From positions 310,001-374,000 of the forward strand of contig CP150573.1 in assembly GCA_049487715.1 (NCBI GenBank): a stretch of DNA of 64,000 bases, written 5' to 3'. The stretch's first letter is position 1; the number at the start of each line of letters is the position of its first letter. The notes beneath the pieces were generated by a model. It saw only the letters and a list, made by a program, of their open reading frames with translations. It had not been told where the DNA came from and did no database searches. The DNA is from Pycnococcus provasolii (taxonomy: Eukaryota; Chlorophyta; Pseudoscourfieldiophyceae; Pseudoscourfieldiales). Below, piece after piece: positions 1 to 7,694 of this stretch. Made by a program: the position numbers and the translations under genes.

Positions 1-1
1 T

Positions 2-1276
2 GGCATGCCCACGTTGCCGTTTGGAGGAGGGGCGGACATGCCAGACATGTCCGCGCTCATGGGAAGCCTCGGGAACGACCCGGCGGCGATGCAGCGCATG
101 ACGCGAGAAATGATGGCAAGCCCCTTAATGCAAAACCTTTTCTCCAACCCGGAGATGATGCGCGCTGTCGTCGATAGCAACCCCATGCTGCGACAGATGA
201 TGGAACAGCACCCGGAACTCGCACACGTTCTTCGCGACCCGAACGTTCTACGGGAGTCGCTGAATGTTGCAAGCAACCCAGAACTCATGCGAGAGCAGAT
301 GCGTACGACGGACCGCGCGATGAGTAACATTGAGAGCCACCCAGAAGGTTTCAACATGCTCCGGCGCATGTACGAAACGGTTCAGGAGCCTCTCATGAAT
401 GCCGCGGTGTCGGGAGGACAGACGCCTCAGCCTCCGACTTCGTCTGCGCCGGCGGCTAACGCAACCCAGAGCGAGTCACCCAATACTGCGCCTCTGCCAA
501 ACCCGTGGGCAAGCGGCGGCGGCGGCACTGGTGGAGGAGGCTTGGGCGCGGGCGCGGGCGCGGGAGGGGGGAACGCACCTGACCTTGCCGAGATGCTGGC
601 AGCCATGCAGGGTCTTGGAGGAGCGGCGGGTGGTGGCGCCGCGAATCCACCCAACGCCACGGATCTCGCGAGCATGCTGAGTGGCGCTATGGGCGGCGGC
701 GGCGGCGGCGGTAGTGGTGGTATGCCACCGCCGGGAACTTTGTTCCCGGGCATGGGCGGTGCAGGCGGTGGTGGCATGCCCACACCGGAGCAGATGAACG
801 CAATGCTGTCGAATCCGATGATGCAGCGCATGATGGAGCAGATGACTTCCAATCCGGAGACGATGCGCACGATGATGGAGTCCAACCCGATGATGCGGCA
901 GGCGATGGATGCAAATCCACAGCTGCGCGAGATGATGAGTAATCCTGAGGTTCTGCGGCGTGCGATGGATCCACAAAACATGCGAGCGATGATGCAGATG
1001 CAGCAGGCGATGCAGCAGTTGCAGGGCTCCGGCTTGATGCCGGACGTCGGTGGCATGGGCAGTCTCGGCGGAATGGGTGGATTCGGCGGATTGGGCGGTG
1101 GCTTCGGCTCACCCGCAAACAATGCGAGCAGCGAACCGCCTGAGGTTCGGTTCGCCTCGCAGCTTCAGCAGCTACGCGATATGGGATTTGATGGTCCGCA
1201 GGCGTTGAGAGCTCTAGAGGCGACGGGAGGGAATGTCAATGCGGCAGTCGATAGACTACTGAGTGGTTTCATGTAA
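2..1276 (+). CDS. Ubiquilin/DSK2 ubiquitin-receptor shuttle protein, 5' partial
   Basis: Ubiquilins carry ubiquitylated clients to the proteasome. The reading frame is open to the window edge, so the N-terminal ubiquitin-like domain lies outside; the ATG at position 5 is probably internal. Two Met/Asn/Pro-rich STI1 blocks are visible, one about 25-135 residues in with NPEMMRAVV and NPMLRQMM, the second at about 260-345 with NPMMQRMMEQ and NPETMRTMM. They are separated by a Gly-rich linker. The last 45 residues form a UBA domain with LRDMGFDGPQALRALEATGG and VDRLL, which binds ubiquitin. This STI1-STI1-UBA order is diagnostic of UBQLN/DSK2. The stop lies 9 bp before a copy of the 3'-flanking repeat described below. 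The gene converges on the polycystin-like gene. Confidence 0.93.
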   Translation, partial: GMPTLPFGGGADMPDMSALMGSLGNDPAAMQRMTREMMASPLMQNLFSNPEMMRAVVDSNPMLRQMMEQHPELAHVLRDPNVLRESLNVASNPELMREQMRTTDRAMSNIESHPEGFNMLRRMYETVQEPLMNAAVSGGQTPQPPTSSAPAANATQSESPNTAPLPNPWASGGGGTGGGGLGAGAGAGGGNAPDLAEMLAAMQGLGGAAGGGAANPPNATDLASMLSGAMGGGGGGGSGGMPPPGTLFPGMGGAGGGGMPTPEQMNAMLSNPMMQRMMEQMTSNPETMRTMMESNPMMRQAMDANPQLREMMSNPEVLRRAMDPQNMRAMMQMQQAMQQLQGSGLMPDVGGMGSLGGMGGFGGLGGGFGSPANNASSEPPEVRFASQLQQLRDMGFDGPQALRALEATGGNVNAAVDRLLSGFM

Positions 1277-1285
1277 TTGGGATCT

Positions 1286-1355
1286 TAAGATCGCTCATTC
1301 AGTAATGGAATGGAGTTTACTTCGTCCAACGGTCGTCGTCCATTCACACCATTCA
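1286..1355 (+). repeat. 3'-flanking dispersed element, copy 1
   Basis: Best-preserved copy of a family that follows stop codons in this window. It starts TAAGATCGCTCATTCAGTAA, continues with a block ending GAGTTTACTTCGTCCAACGG, and ends with CCATTCACACCATTCA. It lies 9 bp after the ubiquilin stop, in the same direction as that gene. Further downstream a weaker stretch (CCATTCAGCAGTGCG) matches the extended part of copies 2 and 4. Confidence 0.8.
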
Positions 1356-1478
1356 TCGGCGCCATTCAGCAGTGCGTTTGTGTATGGTTGTCGTCGCAAT
1401 CGCAGCCAACCGTGCAAACAACATCACGACTCGTGAGTCACATCTACTTACTCTAGAATTGCGATTTTCTGATTTTGG

Positions 1479-3122
1479 TTACACAATAATTTTATCTCGT
1501 GTCACAATCACGCACGCACGCACCAGTCTGCGCACCACGCATACCAAGCACGTTAAAAACGAGCCGAATGATAACACCACGCCAACAAAATAGAGAAGAA
1601 TCCTTTGATACGAAGCACCACTGAAATGGCCAAGAGGAATGATGCGCAAGAAAGTCTTTGGCTCAACTTTACCGCTAGACACGAAGCTGAACTTCACGCT
1701 CAGATCTACAATCGCATTCAACTTCGTGTGATGCATGGGAACGCGAAAGGTCACGCTTTTCATACTCGAATTCAACAAGCGACCCATTCTTAGGTACCAC
1801 ATCAGGCGCCCCATTGCAGCCTCGCTCCCTGTGGCATCTAAAAACACTTCCCAACCTCCGCTAATCTCGGTGTCACGATAAAATGCATAGGGTTGCTTCG
1901 TTTCGGAAAGTTCTGAGGTCGTATTGTAGAATGCATCTACCAATCTTCTAAACTTTGGATCGTACAAGACAGTTTCATCCTCGCCATTATTCATGACAGA
2001 AAGAGAAAAGATCGGATTGGCGCCATAAGCATTGGCATTTGCCGGTGGCGAGCAGAAATTCTTCACAGGAAGCAACGAATCAAACCGCCCGCCACGCTTG
2101 TGAGAGCACCCCATTCTTATATCTGAGCGTTCTTGAGAAATTACCACCCCTCCAATGATGCGCATCGCACCGCCAGCTCCTACAACACGAGGTTTGGTGT
2201 AATTTCCGTAAAATAGCTCGGCCATCTGCATTGATTCGAAATCGTCATCCAGGGTGTTGTAGCCTGCCCAAATTTCCTTCGAGCCAGGCGCATCGGCGTC
2301 CTTTTTCTGAATCTGAAGCGGGCCGTTTGAGCTTCTTCCACTAGCGCGCAGAAGCTTGCGTGCAGTCACGCGAGTAGTTGTTTTATTATCCGTTGAAGAG
2401 GTTGTTGTTGTCGTTGTTGCTACTGCTGCTGTCGTTGTTGTGGCCGTGGTCGTCGTCATGGTCGTCGTCATGGTCGTCGTCATGGTCGTTGTCGTTGTCG
2501 TGGTCATGGTCATGGTCGTGGTCGTCGTCATGGTCGTCGTCAATATGGTTGCTGGAGTTGTTGCTAGTGCTGTTGTGGTCGTCGTAGACATCGTTGTCGT
2601 TGTCGTGGCCAATGACGCATCTTGCACCGACTGTTTTTGAAGCACCGTGTAGAAGGTGTGTCTTGCACCTTCCACTCCACGGTTGCAGTCTGGAACGTTG
2701 CTTTTTGTCACCTGATCAGCTCGTTCAATGACATCCAATGCCCAAGATGCAATTTCCTCAAGCTCTCGCGCTGTATCGTCAAGAGACAGTATGCTATTAC
2801 CCGCATCGAAAGTCTCCGACAAGGTTTCGAGTGCCTGCGCGAGCGCTACTGTCAGATCAAGCAACTCGTCACCTTTTGCCAAAATTATGCTCTGCTCAAC
2901 CTCTGTGGAATTGAGCATATCATCGAAGGACTCGGCAACGGATGAGGCGGAAAATGTGACAGGTAGAGAATCGACCAGGCTTGTCGCATCCAGCACTTCA
3001 GCACATGTACTCTCCAGTCTCCGAAGCAATCCTTCCGAGCCTCTATGCAGAGCCGTTAACCGTCGCGCCTCTGCCTCAGGACCAGGACCAGATGACGGTG
3101 GACTGCTCTCGACTGCACCCAC
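1479..3122 (-). CDS. Polycystin-2-like (TRPP) extracellular-domain protein lacking the pore; 5' end uncertain
   Basis: The C-terminal 270 residues resemble the polycystin (TOP) domain of PKD2-type channels. There is a Cys pair (MGCSHKRGG and KNFCSPPAN), a segment GGWEVFLDATGSEAAMGRL followed by a YLRMGRLL helix, the FRVPMHHTKLNAIVDLSVKF strand, then FLRIIPLG leading into one membrane helix (RILLYFVGVVLSFGSFLTCL). In PKD2 that helix would be S2. Here the protein stops about 20 residues later, so S3-S6 and the pore are absent. The middle holds a Thr/Met-rich low-complexity tract encoded by a GTC-rich microsatellite. No ATG opens the frame (its first usable codon is GTG), and a possible acceptor (GTGCAG) sits there, so an upstream exon carrying S1 may exist. 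Family assignment is by motif layout only. Confidence 0.55.
   Translation of the reverse strand: MGAVESSPPSSGPGPEAEARRLTALHRGSEGLLRRLESTCAEVLDATSLVDSLPVTFSASSVAESFDDMLNSTEVEQSIILAKGDELLDLTVALAQALETLSETFDAGNSILSLDDTARELEEIASWALDVIERADQVTKSNVPDCNRGVEGARHTFYTVLQKQSVQDASLATTTTTMSTTTTTALATTPATILTTTMTTTTTMTMTTTTTTTMTTTMTTTMTTTTATTTTAAVATTTTTTSSTDNKTTTRVTARKLLRASGRSSNGPLQIQKKDADAPGSKEIWAGYNTLDDDFESMQMAELFYGNYTKPRVVGAGGAMRIIGGVVISQERSDIRMGCSHKRGGRFDSLLPVKNFCSPPANANAYGANPIFSLSVMNNGEDETVLYDPKFRRLVDAFYNTTSELSETKQPYAFYRDTEISGGWEVFLDATGSEAAMGRLMWYLRMGRLLNSSMKSVTFRVPMHHTKLNAIVDLSVKFSFVSSGKVEPKTFLRIIPLGHFSGASYQRILLYFVGVVLSFGSFLTCLVCVVRRLVRACVIVTRDKIIV
2398..2615 (+). repeat. Trinucleotide-rich microsatellite inside the polycystin-like gene
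   Basis: Degenerate tandem GTCGTC/GTCATG/GTTGTC units run for over 200 bp. On the minus strand they encode long runs of Thr with periodic Met and Ala. The reading frame is kept throughout, as expected of an expressed mucin-like linker between the N-terminal helical region and the polycystin domain. Confidence 0.8.
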
Positions 3123-4294
3123 AGCTATACCTGGGCGTAAAGCGTTACGCGTAAAACGTTACTTGACGCGTGACGCGTCCCGTGACGCGTCATGACGCCC
3201 CCCCCTCGCCGGCGTGACGCGTCACGAATAACCCTGGTCGGGGAATTTGGTCGGGGATTGGTTTAGGGGTTTGCCGTCACACGTGACGCGTAAAACGTTA
3301 CTTGACGCGTGACGCGTCACGTGACGCGTCATGACGCCCCCCCCTCCGGCGTGACGGCGTAAATGCCCACCTATAGCTACAATGTCACGCTGCCCTGGGC
3401 ACGGCACTGTGCCACCTGCATACTTACTTCTAAAACCTCGCCACGGCACCACGCCACCTCCAACACCACACCTCAACTCGCCTTAGATCTCCTTTGTTTT
3501 CCCCGTCAGCCACACCACAACTTAAGGCACCACCTGTGCCACGTGTGTGTTCACCAAGCCAAATAGAGTCAAGAAGTTCTGTAACAAGTAAACACCAACA
3601 CCACACCACACCTTGTCGTCAGCGTACGCCACAGACGTACACAAAAACGCGTCGACAACTAAAGTCGGGCGTCCAACTCCAGGGGAAAGGAAAACCCAGC
3701 CTTCCACCTAACGGTCACCTGATAAAGAACTCCTCGACACCTTGGGGGAGGGTCCCAAACCTCAACCAACCTCCGTCAGACAAGAGCCCTCCGGGTTGGG
3801 GGAAACCAAAACACCTCACACATTTCACCTCTCACCTCTCTCTCACCTCTCGCCTATCACCTCTCTCTCACCTCTCGCCTCCTCCTTATCACCTTAACAA
3901 CGCTGCGCTACCCACCATCATGCGCCACGACAGCTGTCACGCTGCCCTGGGCACGGCACTGTGCCACCTGAGAATAGCAGACACTCAGCAGCGAACCGTG
4001 CAGTACTTCCTACAGTAAGAAGTAGACTACGATAGACTAAGGTAGTCTAGGTAAGCCGGGAACACGCACCGTCCAGCGCAGCAGTACTTACACGTAGCCC
4101 ACCTACGGTAGGAAGGGTGGGCTTCCTTAGGCCCACCCCGGGTACCCGGGTAGACATGAGCCGGCCGGAGAGGGCGACTGTCGTCTTTCCCCTTGTTTCC
4201 CCTCCCGGGGTTAGAACTCGGAGACTGTTCGGCAGAGACTTTCGGGTTTCACCGACCGAATGGCCAAAAAAGGTATCGAAATAATTACAATAAA
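3123..4294. repeat. Gene-free repeat island with GACGCGT-rich direct repeats
   Basis: No convincing gene is present. Two copies of a unit of about 65 bp, at about 3146-3213 and 3283-3356, share GTAAAACGTTACTTGACGCG, then alternating GACGCGT/CACGTGACGCGTCATGACG palindromic words and a C-run. A second pair of direct repeats of 36 bp lies at 3383-3418 and 3935-3970 (TGTCACGCTGCCCTGGGCAC onward). A CACCTCTC/CTCTCGCC pyrimidine tract fills about 3826-3890. The stretch adjoins the gag-like ORF and may be part of a decayed mobile element; that link is inferred. Confidence 0.6.
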
Positions 4295-5350
4295 TTATTC
4301 GTTAATCACGTCGTTTTTTGCCTGCTTCTCCGCCGTCGGGGGGGCTGGTGCCGGAGGAGGCACCTTCTTTACTGGCACTGCCGGCTTGTCGCCGCGCCCG
4401 CGGAGCGCAGCCGTCGGCGCGTTTTGCACCTTGGGATTCTTCCCCGCGCCCGCTCCCTGCGCGCCTCCGTTAGAGATAGCACCTGCTATCTTCTCCGCGG
4501 TGAGGCGTGCGAGCTTCGTGTCAGTGGTTTTCTGCAGATCCTCAAGGACCTCGAGAATACTGCTATCCTGCAGGTCTAATCCTTCCGCCATCGGTGTCTG
4601 ATGCGTGCGTAGTCGCACCAGAGCATCCTTGGTGATGACGGTCGGATTGACTTTTGCCTCCACCTGCAGCTTGAGCATGTCGCATCGCTTTCCGAGCAGT
4701 GCGAAACCTCCGCGGATTGTATTGAGCGCTGCGCCAATAATTTCGGAAATATCGTCATCCTCAATCACGCTACGCGCGTCCTCCAGCAACATCAATCCAT
4801 CCTGCAAATAAGGAAGCGCGCAGCGCACCGCCCGATACTCATGCTTGAGCGATGCACCCTTCAGTTCCTTCTCCTGCTGGATATGTTGCCAAGTCCGATC
4901 CCCAAAGAGATCATAGCCCAGCTCCGGTGGCTGCGGATGAAGCTGCTGAGGAAGGGGCAATGTATATCCTGCGCGCGACGCGTCGTGCCGTGCAAACGGC
5001 TGACCGTTCGCATACGCAATGCCCTCGCGCACGAGCTGCGAGAGGTACGCTTGCTCGTTCGTCACATACTCCACATCATCATCCTCTTCTGCATCATCAT
5101 CCAATCCCAAATCAATGCTGACCGGGTCACCCTGCTGCTGTTGCTGCTGTTGTTGCTGCTCCAGCTGTCCCATCCGTAGTCCCAAAGCCGCCACCGCTGC
5201 CAAGATCTCCGCGTTCGCGTCACTTGGCCCTGGTGTGGCGGATGGTGGATCCTGAGGCGGTCCCGGCGTTGCCGGCGTACCACCTCCTTGCTGCGACGTC
5301 GTCGCTTTTTCAGCCGCCGAGACTGGCGTTCGTCGCTGTCCGCGCGGCAT
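4295..5350 (-). CDS. Gag-like / mobile-element ORF1-like protein of unknown function
   Basis: An intact 351-residue ORF starts at an ATG. I do not recognise the family with certainty. The N-terminus is Pro/Gly/Ser-rich and disordered, then a polyglutamine run, an acidic patch (LGLDDDAEEDDDVEY), a helical core of about 150 residues (residues 150-290, including LGYDLFGDRTWQHIQ and GFALLGKRCDMLKLQ), and a basic Pro/Ala-rich tail. Disordered-acidic-helical-basic layout, lack of paralogous context and position inside a repeat island resemble capsid or ORF1 proteins of retroelements. No reverse transcriptase, protease or zinc knuckle is seen nearby. It could equally be an orphan cellular gene. Confidence 0.4.
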   Translation of the reverse strand: MPRGQRRTPVSAAEKATTSQQGGGTPATPGPPQDPPSATPGPSDANAEILAAVAALGLRMGQLEQQQQQQQQQGDPVSIDLGLDDDAEEDDDVEYVTNEQAYLSQLVREGIAYANGQPFARHDASRAGYTLPLPQQLHPQPPELGYDLFGDRTWQHIQQEKELKGASLKHEYRAVRCALPYLQDGLMLLEDARSVIEDDDISEIIGAALNTIRGGFALLGKRCDMLKLQVEAKVNPTVITKDALVRLRTHQTPMAEGLDLQDSSILEVLEDLQKTTDTKLARLTAEKIAGAISNGGAQGAGAGKNPKVQNAPTAALRGRGDKPAVPVKKVPPPAPAPPTAEKQAKNDVINE

Positions 5351-5799
5351 AGTTGTCTGGAAAATGCACTCTGTTGTGCCTCAGACGTTTATTCGTGCCT
5401 TGAACACGCACGTGCTGCTGCTGTAGCCGCACACGTGTGGTTGTTGTGTTGGATTAGCCGACGTGACTACCCGTTACTTTTCACGCGCACGCGCGTGTGG
5501 CTCTGTTTGCGCGCGAACTTCAGTCGCGTGCAAAACTAAGAGTGAGACGGGGAAACCGCGGGTATCCGCGGGCAGTTCCCCGCGCGGGTTTACCGCGCGC
5601 CTGCTTCGCATGGCAATGTGAAGCAGGCCTGTTTGAATCGGAGATTCGAATTCAAAACCCCTAGCCCGTGGGCCAAAGGGTTCCGCCGGGTTGGGTCGAC
5701 TTTGTGCGCCTTCTCGACGTTCTCCGTGCCGTGTCGGCGGCGCCATACTCTTAACACGTTGGTTAAGTTCGCTTTACCGGGTCAGCTGTGCCCTTTTCC
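5351..5799. other. Gene-free stretch with a strong hairpin
   Basis: Intergenic DNA between the gag-like ORF and the methyltransferase-CDC123 gene, which are divergent. An inverted repeat at 5599-5628 (GCCTGCTTC and GAAGCAGGC arms, with further inner pairing and a six-base loop) could fold in RNA or cruciform DNA. Runs of CGCG are frequent. No tRNA or other RNA gene was recognised. Confidence 0.5.
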
Positions 5800-7569
5800 A
5801 TGCCCTCTGTCGACTGTCTGTCTGAATCCATAACGTTCACGCACCCGCTGTTAAAGCGCACGCTCGTACTCCCGCAAAACCCACGTCAACGTGCCGTAGA
5901 CTGCTTCGATGCCACGTCACGATTCGTTTGGCAGGCGTGTATGCCGCTGTGCACATACCTGTGCGAACACGCGGACATCGTCAACGCACGTGTGCTCGTC
6001 GAACTCGGCGCGGGCGCAACGGCACTCCCTTCTCACGTCGCAGCGGCGTTAGGCGCATCCCTCGTCGTCGCCACGGACGGCGACTCCTCCGCTGTGCAAG
6101 CCATGCAAGAGAGACTTCGTGACGGTGGCGACGAAGAACCGTGGACGAAGAACATCAACGCATGTTCTCTACGGTGGGGTGACGATGCGCACGCGCGCGA
6201 ACTGATGCTAACATACAACGACGGAAAACCGGTGGACGTCGTCCTATGCTCAGACCTTCTGTACGGGCACGACGCCGCGACGAGCGGCGCGCTGCTCGAA
6301 ACCATTCGAACTCTGCTCGGTGACAACCCGAACGGCGTGTGTCTCATGAGCTACCAGTTCAGAGATAATCTTCTCGGTGAACTCGACTTCTTTGAGCGCG
6401 TCTCCGACACATTCGAAAGTGAGGCGGTGAGTTTGCCACGACACGACGGATCCGACGACGGCGACGACGACCTCTGGCTCTTCACGCTCACACAGAAAAA
6501 ACCGCCTGCATATGTCACGGTGTCATCAACGCGATTGTGCGCTTTTGACCAGTGGGCACCACGATGTGATGTTTCGATACTATTAGCACCGTTCAAAATT
6601 GTGCCGCTCCCTCCGTGGTACATCCGTTCGCTTCGCGCGGGCGGAACGATTGTTGCCCCCGAAGGACATACATCTTTCGCGTCACCTCACGACATCGACG
6701 ACTACGCGGCGGCGGTTGACGACAATGACAAGCACTACGATGAGGATGCCGACGAGGAAGAAAAGGATGACAATAACGACGATGACGTCGAGAGAGAGCA
6801 ACTCAAGCATGCCGTGGAATCGGCGATGCGCGAACTGGACGACAGTGCTTGTGCACCGAAGCTGAGATGGAGTGCACCAAAGGATGCGACATTCATGAGC
6901 TGTGATGGAACACTCAGATGCACTTCGTTTGATGAAGTTGACCTACTGATGCGTTCCAGCGATTCAATTGCTTACGATGTGAACACTCCATTCGAAGGGT
7001 GTGCTGATGTCACGAATGCAGATCACATGGACGATGAGGGATGGACGCTCGCGCTGCGATCTTGGCGTGCGGTGAATCCCATGCTCGAATTTCGATGCTT
7101 CGTTCGGAAAGGCAAGCTCATTGCGGCAAGCCAGCGTGATCCAAGTACTCACTTTGACACTCTACACGAGATGCTTTCGCGTGACAACGGCTCGGCACTC
7201 GTGGAAGCACTGGACACTTTCTGGGAACGCAAGCTAAAACCCAACCTTCCCAAAAGCCTTGTGCACTGCGCCTTCGACGCGTACACGACGCCAAAGGGCG
7301 ACGCAGGGTATGCAGTACGCGTGATGGATGTGAACGTATTCGGCCCACCAACGCTGCCCCTCATGTTCGACTGGAGCGAGCTGCACGCAGATGAATTACC
7401 GTGGAGTAGCAATACCGAGATTCGCTGGGTACGCGAGGCGACACACATTCGCCCTGGCCTCAAGTCGGCACTCCCTATCGATCTGATCACCTCTGCGAGC
7501 GACGGTGACGGCGACAGCGACGACGCTGGGGAGCGTGCAAAGCGCCTGCTCGAGGCAATGGCGAGTTGA
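5800..7569 (+). CDS. Fusion of METTL-type protein methyltransferase with CDC123 (eIF2 assembly chaperone)
   Basis: A 589-residue protein with two domains. Residues about 10-230 are a class I SAM-dependent methyltransferase of the METTL21/FAM86 group: motif I RVLVELGAGATALPSH (64-79), an acidic post-I VVATDGDS, and VDVVLCSDLLYG (145-156). Residues about 249-545 are CDC123/D123: FDQWAPRCDVSI, KIVPLPPWYI, an acidic insert, PKLRWSAPKDATFMS, LEFRCFVRKGKLIAASQRD and VRVMDVNVFGPPTLPLMFDW. CDC123 is an ATP-grasp-like chaperone that joins eIF2 gamma to eIF2 alpha; METTL21/FAM86 enzymes methylate lysines, several on translation factors. The frame is unbroken across both parts. The ATG at 5800 is the first in frame. 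The fusion suggests coupled modification and assembly of a translation factor (inference). Confidence 0.88.
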   Translation: MPSVDCLSESITFTHPLLKRTLVLPQNPRQRAVDCFDATSRFVWQACMPLCTYLCEHADIVNARVLVELGAGATALPSHVAAALGASLVVATDGDSSAVQAMQERLRDGGDEEPWTKNINACSLRWGDDAHARELMLTYNDGKPVDVVLCSDLLYGHDAATSGALLETIRTLLGDNPNGVCLMSYQFRDNLLGELDFFERVSDTFESEAVSLPRHDGSDDGDDDLWLFTLTQKKPPAYVTVSSTRLCAFDQWAPRCDVSILLAPFKIVPLPPWYIRSLRAGGTIVAPEGHTSFASPHDIDDYAAAVDDNDKHYDEDADEEEKDDNNDDDVEREQLKHAVESAMRELDDSACAPKLRWSAPKDATFMSCDGTLRCTSFDEVDLLMRSSDSIAYDVNTPFEGCADVTNADHMDDEGWTLALRSWRAVNPMLEFRCFVRKGKLIAASQRDPSTHFDTLHEMLSRDNGSALVEALDTFWERKLKPNLPKSLVHCAFDAYTTPKGDAGYAVRVMDVNVFGPPTLPLMFDWSELHADELPWSSNTEIRWVREATHIRPGLKSALPIDLITSASDGDGDSDDAGERAKRLLEAMAS

Positions 7570-7694
7570 ACATTTGTACTCATAAGTGTGTAAAAGAAGA
7601 AGCCGTGTGCTTTTCTTTAACTGTTTTTGTCTCACCCACCAGGAAACGTCCTCAGCCCCCCCCCCCCCCCGCCGCCGCCTTAGACCCAATCAGC

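Noticed and set aside
1286-1355. 3'-flanking element as a tRNA-derived SINE
   Set aside because: No A/B box pair or tRNA-like fold was recognised in the copies, and strict sense orientation is unlike random SINE insertion; not finally excluded without a genome-wide set.
5599-5750. tRNA gene near the hairpin and ATTCGAATTC word
   Set aside because: No acceptor/anticodon/T-arm set can be assembled around it.
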